Shown: positions 8,568-17,785 of the stretch, piece by piece
How the letters are laid out: each line of letters starts with the position of its first letter
Position numbering within the stretch: position 1 is the first letter of the stretch
NCBI GenBank assembly: GCA_024229495.1
Contig: JAAESJ010000559.1
Location: forward strand, 1 to 64,000
Source: Verrucomicrobiaceae bacterium
GTDB taxonomy: Bacteria; Verrucomicrobiota; Verrucomicrobiia; Verrucomicrobiales; DEV007
DNA length: 64,000 nucleotides
Reading direction: 5' to 3'
Position numbers and translations under genes: made by a program
The notes under the pieces: model-generated
Databases searched by the model: none
Told to the model about the DNA's origin: nothing
The model's input: the letters and a program-made list of their open reading frames with translations, nothing else

Positions 8568-9911
8568 CTAGGGAACACGCAATGCCCGTCGCGCCTCACC
8601 CGTTGCCTCTCCTTGCTCACTTGTAACAGCTTCTGCGGACTGCGCCGTTACCTTCTCCCTGTAACCGGGAAGGTAATAGGCATCCCGATCAATCGTGAAG
8701 GACCAACTGACAAATTGAGACTTGTCTTCCCCTTCCCTGCGCAATGACAGGCTGACCATGCACTCCCTTGCCCGCAATGCGCGATTAACATCCCACAGGA
8801 CGACCCCTCGTTCTGGGTAATAAGCCAAGGGAACACTGCCAAATCCGCTAACTTTCATCACCAGGGAATCAGGATCAATTTCTCCCAACCGGGATATGTC
8901 AGCCCAAATCGTAGGCCTCCGATCAGCAATTTCAGACTTATTCTCAGGCCAAACCTGGACCTGGGCCTGTGACTTCTCTCGCTCCCCCTCAGCCCCAGAC
9001 TTAAGAAGATTGCCCCCGGCAATACCATTGACGCCATTAAAACTGGTAGCCGAGTTCCAATTCAAATCATCGTTTCCATGGATGATATACCTGGGAAGTT
9101 CCATCAGGTTGATCCCATATCCCGCCTTGGCGCCATTGACCGTCACTGCAGAGGCATAACCGGCCTGAAGCGCTTTGCCGATGACTTCCGCACTGTATTC
9201 GCCATAAGGATAAGCAAAACTTGATATCTTAACCCCAAACCGTTGCTCCAGTTTTTCCTTGGACCCTTTCAGTTCCTTCAACAACCATTGATCATACTGT
9301 TGCTGCGAGGCAAATTTCTTCCGGGCCCTGACAAGGAAATCATGTGAAATACTATGACTTCCGAGCTCACCTCCAGCCGCCATCAATGCCCGAACTTCGC
9401 CATCGGCCAACGTTCGGCCGCTACCTCCCAAGAAATTCGTATAAAGGTAAAATGTGAAAGGGTAGCCAAACTCCTTAAGAACAACCAACGCCTCGCTGAA
9501 TAAATCCCTGAACCCGTCATCAATGGTAATAACAACACACTGCCGGGGAATTTGCTTACTGCCACTCCTCCAGGCCATATAATCGGAAAGGGAAATTACC
9601 GGAATCTCAGCCTCATGAAGCGCGCTCATCTGTTTGCGGAATCTTGAGACACTGATACGCATCGCCGTCTCATTGCCCTGCGTAATGAACTGATGATAAC
9701 CAAGAATAGACACCTTTGAACTCTTGTCGATAATTGGCTCAGCCTCATTAACGGCAATCGGCAGCGGTTCTGGCGTCATATCCACCTCCACAAGATCCTC
9801 CTGGGGCTGGGAAGTTTCCGCAGTCTGCCCCCTGGGCTTATCACATCCTCCCCCAAGCAGGAAAACCCACGGGATAACCACCATTACTCTAAAACTGCCT
9901 TTAACCTGCAT
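8568..9911 (-). CDS. Lipoprotein polysaccharide deacetylase (CE4/NodB)
   Basis: 447 residues. A short hydrophobic leader ends in a lipobox-like L-L-G-G-G-C (Cys 23), followed by a Pro/Glu-rich linker. The NodB domain begins near residue 68 (S-I-L-G-Y-H-Q-F). CE4 motifs are intact: T-I-D-D-G-F with the two aspartates, G-S-H-S-I-S-H with the two metal histidines, and A-Y-P-Y-G-E-Y. The last ~130 residues form an extra beta-rich domain with no recognised family. Expected role: metal-dependent removal of N- or O-acetyl groups from cell-wall or exopolysaccharide at the membrane surface. It is divergent from smc. Confidence 0.88.
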   Translation of the reverse strand: MQVKGSFRVMVVIPWVFLLGGGCDKPRGQTAETSQPQEDLVEVDMTPEPLPIAVNEAEPIIDKSSKVSILGYHQFITQGNETAMRISVSRFRKQMSALHEAEIPVISLSDYMAWRSGSKQIPRQCVVITIDDGFRDLFSEALVVLKEFGYPFTFYLYTNFLGGSGRTLADGEVRALMAAGGELGSHSISHDFLVRARKKFASQQQYDQWLLKELKGSKEKLEQRFGVKISSFAYPYGEYSAEVIGKALQAGYASAVTVNGAKAGYGINLMELPRYIIHGNDDLNWNSATSFNGVNGIAGGNLLKSGAEGEREKSQAQVQVWPENKSEIADRRPTIWADISRLGEIDPDSLVMKVSGFGSVPLAYYPERGVVLWDVNRALRARECMVSLSLRREGEDKSQFVSWSFTIDRDAYYLPGYREKVTAQSAEAVTSEQGEATGEARRALRVP

Positions 9912-10157
9912 GCCTGTAATTGTGATAAAAATTCATCATAACCGAAGCAACCGGTCCATGCAAAGAAGCGCGACGAAAAATCTAAGTTTTCTTAAGGTAA
10001 GCCCTCATAACGTATGGCAAAAAACGCCCCACCGGGCAGTTCTGGCATCGACACCGCCGACACATCCTCCACAGAATTAATGTCTTGCCAAGATATCAGG
10101 CGTCGGGATTGATTTGTCTTGTGCTGCTTGAGCCTTTCCCCATAAAATAAGCACCTG

Positions 10158-10185
10158 CTGACAATCCTCATACCCTCAATATAAA
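10158..10185 (+). promoter_or_regulatory. Candidate sigma-70 promoter for smc
   Basis: CTGACA (10158-10163), 16-bp spacer, TATAAA (10180-10185), giving a start site near 10192 and an almost leaderless message at ATG 10200. It sits in a 288-bp divergent intergenic region with no other visible feature. Pattern match only. Confidence 0.4.
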
Positions 10186-10199
10186 ACTATCCAATATCT

Positions 10200-13100
10200 A
10201 TGCGTCTCAAGTCGCTGAAGCTACACGGTTTCAAATCATTCGCCAATCGCACCGACTTCGAGTTCCACCCGGGGGTAACTGGCATTGTCGGTCCCAACGG
10301 TTGTGGCAAGTCCAATGTAGTGGACGCAATCCGCTGGGTTCTCGGTGAAACCTCCGCGAAAGCCCTCCGAGGCGGAGAAATGGCCGATGTTATCTTCAAC
10401 GGCACAGACAAGAGGAAACCCGTCGGCATGGCAGAGGTTACCTTGACCCTTGCCGACTGCGAGGAAACCCTTGGCCTTGATTACAATGAAGTGGCATTCA
10501 CTCGACGAGTGTTTCGCGACGGGAAGTCCGAATATCGACTAAACGGCAACCTCTGCCGTCTCAAAGACATCCATGAAATCCTGATGGATACCGGAATTGG
10601 CCGGACCGCCTACTCGATCATGGAGCAGGGCAAGATTGACATGCTGCTCAGCTCAAAACCTGAAGATCGGAGAACGGTATTTGAGGAAGCCGCAGGAATC
10701 ACCAAGTTTAAGAGCCAGAAGAAAGAAGCCCTGCGCAAACTTGAATATACGGAGGCAAACCTCCTGCGGGTCAATGACATCATCGAAGAAGTAAAGCGCC
10801 AGATCAATTCCCTGAACCGGCAAGCAAACAAGGCACGGCGTTATCAGGAACTTCTTACCGATGTCAGGGTGCTTGATGTTCATTACAGCCACCGGCAATT
10901 TATCGAACTGGACGGTGAGAAAAGTGAACTCACGAACTCAATCCACTCCCTGGGAACAACAATCACCGACTTCCAGTCACAAACTGTGGGGAAAGAAAAA
11001 GCAATTGTCGAGGCTCGCGATGCCCTCGCAACCCTGGAAGCCGAGATCGCCTCCAGGCGTGAACAACTTATTGAAACCCAGAACCGGATCAGCTCGGCTC
11101 AAAACCGCATTGAATTCAATGAGGAAAGGCAACTGGAACTGCAGGAACTCATCAACCAAAACTCTGAAGACATCACCAAGACCAACTCTACTCTCGGGAA
11201 GGAAGCATCAGAACTTGAAGTAACCGCGGTTGCCCTCCAGAGAGTAACTGAAAACCTGGCCCGCCAGAGGCAACAATTCGAGGAGCAGGAAAATATTAAT
11301 AATGGCTTAAAGAACAAACGTGTTGAGTTGGCAGAGAAATTGCTGGCTCTCTCACAAGAAATCACCGCAGTCGAAGCAAATATCGCTGAAATCCGGGCAG
11401 AATTAGGCTCATATTCCACCCAAACTGAAAGCAACAGAGAGCGTGAAGGGCACCTCAACGGTGAGCTCACCAGTCTTGAACAGGAACATGCTGAGCGCCT
11501 GGCGGAATCAACATCTCTGGGCGATCAGCTAAGCGCTGCGGATAAATCCCTCGCCGACAATGAATCCAATCTGGCACTGGCGGAAAAGGATTACCAGGCT
11601 GCGCGCAATGACAGCACCCGCTGCGCCAAGGAACTCTCCGATTTGCACCGCGAACTCGCGGAGAAGGAATCTCGGCTGGAGGTACTCAAGGCACTCGTTG
11701 CCGAGGGCGAGGGATTGGAATCAGGCACTCAGGCAATACTCAGCGGACTCAATGAGGAGAGCATTCAACAATCCAGCATACGCGGACTCTTGAGCTCGTT
11801 CATCGAAGTTCCCAGTGAATTTATCCCTGCCATTGAGGCCTCTCTCGGCGCGCACCTGCAAACCATCCTGGTCAGCGACCAAAAGACAGCCGAGGAGGCA
11901 ATTAACATTCTAGCCAGGGGGCGTATGGGACGTGCCAGCATTATCCCGGAGAATTTCGTTGCCATCAGTTCTGACCGTCAGTTGATGACCCTCCCCGACG
12001 GGGTGGAGGCATGGGCGCTGGATAAAATAAAATCAACTGAAAATGTGCGTCCACTCCTGGAGCAACTTCTTGACCAGACACTAATTGTCAGTGATCTGCA
12101 AAGCGCACTGCAACTCAGAACCGAACTCCCCGGTCACAGCTTTGCTACCCTGGACGGCGCCTTTATAAGCGCGGACGGAATTATGCGGGGTGGAGCGGGA
12201 GAAGCAGATGAGGCAGGCTCTCTTCTCGCCCGACTCAACGAGGTCAAGTTATTAGAAAGCCACACCGCCGCGCTCAATGATCAGCTTGGCGAAAAGCAAC
12301 TGGAGCTTGACCACATCGAGCAAAACAGCATCGCGCTATCAAGTCGCATGGATGAATGCCGTGAAAAACTGCAAACCGCAAAAATCAACCAGTCAACACT
12401 GGAAGGAAAACGCTCACTCCTGAGCCGAGAAAGAGAAGGCTTGGATTCAAAGCTAAAGAATATCCGTTGGGAGCAGGGAGAATTGCAACAACGACGGGAA
12501 ACCGCAGAAATAAAGCTCAGCGAGCTGGACGAACAGCAAAGAACCCTCTCCGAAACACTACAGGCTTCCAGCCAGAGTCGTTCCGAGTTCGAAGCCGAGT
12601 TAAATGAAGTCAGTCATCAGGAAACTCAATCTGCCGAGCGAATCGCTGAACTGCGCACCACCATGGCCGTCGAAGAGCAATCACAGCAGGCGCTCCAGGA
12701 ACAGCAAGCACCTATAACGGCACGCATGGGTGAGCTCGAGGCAATCATCACACGCCGTGAAAGCGAGGTCTCCAAGTATCAGGACCGCATCACAAACGCC
12801 GGCTCGGAAAGCTCATCGCTCAAAGATGAAATACAAAATATGACCTGTAACGCTGAAAAGCTTGGCACTGCCCTGGGAGACGTTACAGAACAACGCCTCA
12901 AGCACCAGAGCGCGGTCAATGACGCAGAAACGATGCTACGCGAGGCTCGACAGGAATTGGCCACCCTCACTGAACAAAGAGGCAAGGAAGAGGTCAAGGT
13001 TACCCAGATTGATCTCCGGATTGAAAACCTTAACGCAACGATCAGCCAGCGCTATAACATCAAGCTTGAGCATTTTGAACCTGACAGCCATGCCTTACTC

Positions 13101-13997
13101 ACTGCAATTGCCGAGCAGAAGAAAGCTCGCCAGCGACGGGAAAAGCGCAAAAACTCCATTGCCCAGAAAGCAGCCGACGAACACGAACACGATCCCGACA
13201 ACGCGGACCCCGACCTTGAAGAAGTTCCAAACCCGGATGAATCCCGGACCATTGCAGAAAACCCAACGGATCGAGAAGAACCATCCGGCATCCCTGGAGA
13301 AGACCAGCCTGACTGGAACTTCGTGGAAATGGTCATTGGAGAGCTAAGGCAACGCCTCGATTCAATGGGACCGGTAAACCTTGAAGCCATTGAAGAGTTT
13401 GAAGCGTTGCAGGAACGATATGATTTCCTCACCAAGGAGCATGAGGATTTAATCAACTCCAAGGATCATCTGCACAAGGTTATCAGCAAGATTAACCGCG
13501 AAACACGCACACGCTTTGCCGACACCTTTGAACAAGTAAGGAAAAATTTCCGTGAAGTATTCAAGGAACTCTTCGGCGAGCAGGGAAAAGCAAACCTTGT
13601 TCTCCTTGACGAAACTGACCCACTGGAGAGCGGTATTGACATCATCGCCAAACCTCCCGGCAAAAAGCCCCAGTCAATCACATTGCTTTCCGGTGGAGAA
13701 AGAGCCATGACGGCCGTTGCCCTGCTGTTCTCAATCTATATGGTAAAACCATCACCATTCTGTGTTCTGGACGAGCTTGACGCGCCCCTTGACGAGTCAA
13801 ATATAGGACGTTTCATCAAGCTGCTCGAACGCTTCACTCAGCAAAGCCAGTTTGTTATTGTCACCCACAATAAAAGAACGATGAATCGGTGCGAGGTGAT
13901 CTACGGAGTCACTCAGGAGGAATTTGGCATCAGCAAGTTAATAGGTATGCAATTTTCCTCCAGCCCTGAACCCGGACAATCTGTGGAAGTCACCTGA
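10200..13997 (+). CDS. smc: Chromosome segregation protein SMC
   Basis: 1265 residues, the usual size or slightly above. N-terminal ATPase half: Walker A G-P-N-G-C-G-K-S-N with I-R-W-V-L-G-E. Two long Glu/Gln/Arg-rich coiled coils flank a hinge at about residues 515-660. The C-terminal half has the signature L-S-G-G-E-R-A-M-T, Walker B C-V-L-D-E-L-D-A-P and the D-loop. Structural maintenance of chromosomes ATPase, condensin core, acting on DNA with ScpA/ScpB (not in window). Unusual: an acidic, Pro/Asp/Glu-rich insertion (about residues 971-1039) interrupts the C-terminal coiled coil just before the conserved P-V-N-L-E-A-I-E-E-F region. Confidence 0.97.
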   Translation: MRLKSLKLHGFKSFANRTDFEFHPGVTGIVGPNGCGKSNVVDAIRWVLGETSAKALRGGEMADVIFNGTDKRKPVGMAEVTLTLADCEETLGLDYNEVAFTRRVFRDGKSEYRLNGNLCRLKDIHEILMDTGIGRTAYSIMEQGKIDMLLSSKPEDRRTVFEEAAGITKFKSQKKEALRKLEYTEANLLRVNDIIEEVKRQINSLNRQANKARRYQELLTDVRVLDVHYSHRQFIELDGEKSELTNSIHSLGTTITDFQSQTVGKEKAIVEARDALATLEAEIASRREQLIETQNRISSAQNRIEFNEERQLELQELINQNSEDITKTNSTLGKEASELEVTAVALQRVTENLARQRQQFEEQENINNGLKNKRVELAEKLLALSQEITAVEANIAEIRAELGSYSTQTESNREREGHLNGELTSLEQEHAERLAESTSLGDQLSAADKSLADNESNLALAEKDYQAARNDSTRCAKELSDLHRELAEKESRLEVLKALVAEGEGLESGTQAILSGLNEESIQQSSIRGLLSSFIEVPSEFIPAIEASLGAHLQTILVSDQKTAEEAINILARGRMGRASIIPENFVAISSDRQLMTLPDGVEAWALDKIKSTENVRPLLEQLLDQTLIVSDLQSALQLRTELPGHSFATLDGAFISADGIMRGGAGEADEAGSLLARLNEVKLLESHTAALNDQLGEKQLELDHIEQNSIALSSRMDECREKLQTAKINQSTLEGKRSLLSREREGLDSKLKNIRWEQGELQQRRETAEIKLSELDEQQRTLSETLQASSQSRSEFEAELNEVSHQETQSAERIAELRTTMAVEEQSQQALQEQQAPITARMGELEAIITRRESEVSKYQDRITNAGSESSSLKDEIQNMTCNAEKLGTALGDVTEQRLKHQSAVNDAETMLREARQELATLTEQRGKEEVKVTQIDLRIENLNATISQRYNIKLEHFEPDSHALLTAIAEQKKARQRREKRKNSIAQKAADEHEHDPDNADPDLEEVPNPDESRTIAENPTDREEPSGIPGEDQPDWNFVEMVIGELRQRLDSMGPVNLEAIEEFEALQERYDFLTKEHEDLINSKDHLHKVISKINRETRTRFADTFEQVRKNFREVFKELFGEQGKANLVLLDETDPLESGIDIIAKPPGKKPQSITLLSGGERAMTAVALLFSIYMVKPSPFCVLDELDAPLDESNIGRFIKLLERFTQQSQFVIVTHNKRTMNRCEVIYGVTQEEFGISKLIGMQFSSSPEPGQSVEVT

Positions 13998-14052
13998 AAT
14001 CGGCATTGCCTCTGAGCAGTGAGCCGGTAGAATGCAATAATATAGAAACGGC

Positions 14053-15087
14053 ATGGCAGACGTTTCCACACAGAACACCGACACCGGAATGATCACACCG
14101 GAGGCTTTCAAAGATGCCTTCAGGTGGATGGTTCTTGCGCGCACCTTTGAGGACAAAATCTCCAGCGTTTATCGCGCAGGAAAGATTGTCGGCGGCGTAT
14201 ATGTTGGGCGTGGTCAGGAGGCCTTCAGTGCTGCTCTGGCCGTTCAACTTAATCGAGGAAAGGATGTCTATGCTCCGCTTATCCGGGATATGGCTGGCCG
14301 AGCAGCATTTGGAGAACCGATAATCGATGCCGCGAGGACATACCTTGGATCCGCCAAAGGGTCCATGCGCGGCAGGGATGGCAACATCCATCGCGGTTCA
14401 CCGCGTGACGGAGTTCCTGCCATGATCTCACATCTGGGTGCCATGATCTCGGTTGTTAGTGGCATGTTGTTTGCCCGCAGATTACGCGGCCAACTGGATG
14501 ATTGTGTTGGAGCGGCGTGCATTGGCGATGGCGCCACATCCACAGGTTCAGTTCATGAAGCATTGAATATGGCGTCCATTGAAAAACTGCCCCTGGTGGT
14601 CGCAATCGCCAACAACCAGTTTGCCTACTCAACGCCAAACAGTCGCCAATTTGCCTGTAAAGATCTCGTCGATCGAGCGATTGGTTATGGAATAGAGGGC
14701 ACCAACGTTGATGGGACAGACCTAGCCGACTGCCTACAGGGATTTCACAAGGCATTATCCCGCGCCAAGTCAGGAAAAGGACCACAACTCGTAGTTGGTA
14801 AAATGCTTCGACTCTCCGGCCATGGCGAACACGATGATTCTCACTACATCCCCGAGGAAATACGCTCCTCGGGCCTTGGTAAAGATTGCCTTGCCATGGC
14901 CCGGGAACGCATAATCGCTGAAGGCTGGGGGAATGAAGGGTCATGTCAAGAACTTGAAGAGAAGGCTACCAAGGAAGTGGAAGATGCCATCCTTCAGGCA
15001 GATGGAGAAGATCCCCCGGATCCTTACACACACGACTGGAACGCCTGCTTTAGTGAAAGGTTCCGGGATACCCAACCAGACCAGTGA
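14053..15087 (+). CDS. pdhA: Pyruvate (2-oxoacid) dehydrogenase E1 component, alpha subunit
   Basis: 344 residues. Thiamine-pyrophosphate-binding subunit: G-D-G at 158-160 through N-N at 187-188 forms the TPP/Mg motif, preceded by the phosphorylation-loop region S-M-R-G-R-D-G-N-I-H and R-D-G-V-P-A-M. The E1 heterotetramer decarboxylates a 2-oxoacid and passes the acyl group to the E2 lipoyl domain. The gene order E1alpha-E1beta-E2 fits pyruvate dehydrogenase; an acetoin or branched-chain dehydrogenase cannot be excluded from sequence alone. The stop codon overlaps the next gene by 4 bp, so the two are translationally coupled. Confidence 0.9.
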   Translation: MADVSTQNTDTGMITPEAFKDAFRWMVLARTFEDKISSVYRAGKIVGGVYVGRGQEAFSAALAVQLNRGKDVYAPLIRDMAGRAAFGEPIIDAARTYLGSAKGSMRGRDGNIHRGSPRDGVPAMISHLGAMISVVSGMLFARRLRGQLDDCVGAACIGDGATSTGSVHEALNMASIEKLPLVVAIANNQFAYSTPNSRQFACKDLVDRAIGYGIEGTNVDGTDLADCLQGFHKALSRAKSGKGPQLVVGKMLRLSGHGEHDDSHYIPEEIRSSGLGKDCLAMARERIIAEGWGNEGSCQELEEKATKEVEDAILQADGEDPPDPYTHDWNACFSERFRDTQPDQ

Positions 15088-16049
15088 GCATTACCTACCT
15101 TGAAGCAATCCGGAATGCTCAGGACAAAGCCCTGGCAGATAGCCCTGACGTATTTATCTACGGTCAGGACATTGGGGCTTTTGGCGGCGCCTTTAAAGCC
15201 ACCAAAGGGCTGCATGACAAGTATCCTGACCGCGTCATCGACTCACCTATCAGTGAGGATGCGATGGCCGGGCTTGCCATAGGAGCAGCAATTGAGGGCA
15301 TGCGCCCAATTATCGAAATGCAATTTGCGGACTTTTCTACTGTTGCTTTCAACCAAATTGTCAATCAGGCGGCCACGCACTACTGGCGAACGAATATCCC
15401 ATGCCCGGTCACAATCCGGCTACCCTCTGGAGGCACCCCTGGAAGCGGCCCCTTTCACAGCCAGTGCATGGAAGCAATATATGCCCATTACCCGGGAACT
15501 ATTGTCATGACACCAGCCACCGTAGAAGATGCCTATTCCATGCTCTTGGAGGCAATTTTCACAGATGACCCGGTAATATTCTGCGAACACAAGTATCTCT
15601 ATTACCACCTCAAAGCGGACAAGCTCCCAACGCAATCCCTTCCCGCAGAATCTGCCCGTATTACCCGTTCTGGGCGCCATGCGACAATCATCACATACAG
15701 CGCAATGGTCCATGAAGCTCTTCTCGCTGCAGACAGCCTGCACGATGATGGTTACGAAATAGAAATCGTGGACCTCCGATGCGTGAAACCCCTTGATATA
15801 GAGACCATACTTGGCTCAGTTGCCCGCACGGGGCGTATGCTTGTGCTCGGAGAGGCATTTCCGTGGGGAGGTGTGACATCCGAGGTAATCTCCCGAGTCT
15901 CCTCCGAAGGATTTCATCTGCTTGATGCCCCCCCGGCCAAGCTTAACGCCCATGATACGCCAATACCCTACCACCCTGAGCTTTGGCGCTACCACAGGCC
16001 AACGGCAAACACCATAAAGTCCGCAGTCCAGAAACTCCTCAAAGATTAA
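15084..16049 (+). CDS. pdhB: Pyruvate (2-oxoacid) dehydrogenase E1 component, beta subunit
   Basis: 321 residues from a GTG start within a GTGA overlap with pdhA. Transketolase-type pyrimidine-binding domain with E-D-A-M-A-G-L-A-I-G-A and E-M-Q-F-A-D-F, then a transketolase C-terminal domain (D-L-R-C-V-K-P-L-D, G-E-A-F-P-W-G-G). It pairs with E1alpha to form the TPP active site. A 10-bp gap separates it from the E2 gene. Strong family match and operon position. Confidence 0.93.
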   Translation: MSITYLEAIRNAQDKALADSPDVFIYGQDIGAFGGAFKATKGLHDKYPDRVIDSPISEDAMAGLAIGAAIEGMRPIIEMQFADFSTVAFNQIVNQAATHYWRTNIPCPVTIRLPSGGTPGSGPFHSQCMEAIYAHYPGTIVMTPATVEDAYSMLLEAIFTDDPVIFCEHKYLYYHLKADKLPTQSLPAESARITRSGRHATIITYSAMVHEALLAADSLHDDGYEIEIVDLRCVKPLDIETILGSVARTGRMLVLGEAFPWGGVTSEVISRVSSEGFHLLDAPPAKLNAHDTPIPYHPELWRYHRPTANTIKSAVQKLLKD

Positions 16050-16059
16050 TCATCATACC

Positions 16060-17304
16060 ATGCGTGTTCCGATCCTCATGCCACAGCTCGGCGAATCGAT
16101 AGCTGAAGCCACTATTAAGGCAGTTAATGTTAAGACTGGCGATCCTGTTGCTGCTGACCAGGAGATTTTCGAAGTCGAGACCGAAAAAGCCGTCATGGAG
16201 GTCACCTCACCAATTAAGGGATGCGTTGCCGAGATCTCAGCACAGGTAAACATCAGTTACCCGGTAGGGACAGTCCTCGGCTATCTTGAGATTAGCGAAG
16301 ATGTCGCAAAAAAAATGGGGGACGCTCATGAAGGGAGCGCAACGGAGTCATCCTCGAAGACTGATATTTCCCCACAAGAAAAAGAAAGCTTACCCGGCAA
16401 CAACACGAATGCATTACAAGGTGAAACCCATAAACTGGAAAAATCTGAAGTAACACCCACCATCCCTGGGCTCCCTGTACCGGCAAAGGCAAAGGGAGCC
16501 ACCTATATTTCCCCTCGCCTCCGCGCACGAATGCAGGAATTGGGCCTTAATGCGGCAGATCTTTCCGGAATCGCAGGAAGCGGTTCTGCCGGGCGTGTTA
16601 CTGTTGAGGATTTCGAGGCCTTCATGAGTGCTCTTGAGGAGAAGAAAACCACTGCCGCTTCATCAATGCGCATCGCTGTAGCCGACTCGATGCGCCGCAG
16701 CTGGACACGCCCCCTAGCTACAGTCGGCACGCCCGTATGCCTCGACAAGTTACTCGCCCACAGGAATAGTTGTAATCCCAAACCAGGACCAACCCTCTAT
16801 GCAGTGCGAGCCCTTGCCCTTGCCCTTTCAGAAAACACCGCCAACGCAGGTCAATTGGTCGGCAACCAGATCGTCCATCCAGAGGCAATCGACATCGGTT
16901 TTGCCGTAGAAGTTGACGACGGGGTCTTGGTCCCTGTAATCCGTGACGTGGACAAGAAACCTCTGAATGACCTCACCCAGCAATATGCAAGCCTTGTAGA
17001 GGCTGCCAACAAACGTCGCCTTCCAATGGAAGCTTCAACCCCTCCGGGAATTGCAACGGTGACCAATTTCGGCAGTTTTGGTATTGTCTGGGCTACTCCC
17101 ATACCACTGCCTGAACAAAACCTTGTATTGGGCCTCGGCCACGGAAGAAAAAAACCTCAATGGGACAGTGAAAGCTCTTCATGGGTTCCAGTGGTCGAAG
17201 CAGAAATGACCTTAAGCTTCGATCATCGCATTCTCGATGGGGGTGCTGCGGGCCGGTTGCTTTGGAGAGTAGCTGAATTGCTCCAATCACCAGAAAATCT
17301 CTAG
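16060..17304 (+). CDS. pdhC: Dihydrolipoamide acyltransferase (E2) of the 2-oxoacid dehydrogenase complex
   Basis: 414 residues. One lipoyl domain (1-80) with the lipoylated Lys 43 in E-T-E-K-A-V-M-E-V. A charged linker leads to the peripheral-subunit-binding domain (about 147-188: I-S-P-R-L-R-A-R through A-G-R-V-T-V-E-D). The catalytic domain (about 200-414) carries D-H-R-I-L-D-G-G, with His 389 and Asp 393 as the catalytic residues. It transfers the acyl group to CoA and forms the complex core. The E3 gene (lpd) does not follow, so E3 must be encoded elsewhere. Confidence 0.93.
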   Translation: MRVPILMPQLGESIAEATIKAVNVKTGDPVAADQEIFEVETEKAVMEVTSPIKGCVAEISAQVNISYPVGTVLGYLEISEDVAKKMGDAHEGSATESSSKTDISPQEKESLPGNNTNALQGETHKLEKSEVTPTIPGLPVPAKAKGATYISPRLRARMQELGLNAADLSGIAGSGSAGRVTVEDFEAFMSALEEKKTTAASSMRIAVADSMRRSWTRPLATVGTPVCLDKLLAHRNSCNPKPGPTLYAVRALALALSENTANAGQLVGNQIVHPEAIDIGFAVEVDDGVLVPVIRDVDKKPLNDLTQQYASLVEAANKRRLPMEASTPPGIATVTNFGSFGIVWATPIPLPEQNLVLGLGHGRKKPQWDSESSSWVPVVEAEMTLSFDHRILDGGAAGRLLWRVAELLQSPENL

Positions 17305-17341
17305 CAGGACAGACCTGCGTGCAGCACGCCCGGTGATTACC

Positions 17342-17626
17342 CTAGTCAACCAGATTGTCAATACGGATGGCAATCTCAAAGTCACTTTCTGTTAATCCGC
17401 CCTTATCATCAGTGGTTAACAAAACAGTAACCTTCCCATAACCAATAATCATCTCAGGGTGATGATTTGCGCTCTCTGCAATCTCGGCAACAGCATTAAC
17501 AAAATCCATTCCTGACATGTAGTCATCGAACTCAAAAACGCGTTCAATAATGTCTTTTTTATGTTCCCATTCAGGAACTTTCTTCATCAATGACTGCACA
17601 CAATCGTGCGCAAGCGTGCTTGGCAT
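17342..17626 (-). CDS. Pterin-4a-carbinolamine dehydratase-like protein (PhhB/PCD family)
   Basis: 94 residues, normal PCD size. The family core E-S-A-N-H-H-P (His 55, His 56) and Y63 are present, as is the G-G-L-T-E-S-D-F tail. The third catalytic histidine, expected ten residues after Tyr 63 (T-T-H in most members), is Asp 73 here (T-T-D-D). PCD recycles 4a-hydroxytetrahydropterin after aromatic amino acid hydroxylation and has a molybdopterin-linked role in some bacteria. With one catalytic His missing, activity may be reduced or the role changed. No hydroxylase is nearby. It is convergent with the E2 gene. Confidence 0.85.
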   Translation of the reverse strand: MPSTLAHDCVQSLMKKVPEWEHKKDIIERVFEFDDYMSGMDFVNAVAEIAESANHHPEMIIGYGKVTVLLTTDDKGGLTESDFEIAIRIDNLVD

Positions 17627-17696
17627 AACTTTCGTAGGGTTAAAAAGGTGGGATTAAATGGGGCAGCGAGCCTGTAATGGAACTTTTCACAGGCAT

Positions 17697-17758
17697 TTCT
17701 CTTTGCAAACATAAAGAGAACCCGTTATTCCTTACCCCCCCTGATAGCATCAGGTAAG
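17697..17758 (+). promoter_or_regulatory. Two consecutive stem-loops in the cysK leader
   Basis: First: TTCTCTTT (17697-17704) pairs with AAAGAGAA (17713-17720) over an 8-nt loop. Second: CTTACC...CTGAT (17731-17745, with a 4-C bulge) pairs with ATCAGGTAAG (17749-17758) over a 3-nt loop. The second stem ends 27 bp before the cysK ATG. They may be an attenuator or a 5'-UTR control element. No known riboswitch consensus is recognised. Confidence 0.35.
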
Positions 17759-17785
17759 CCAACATTATCAAAATTCACTCCAGTC

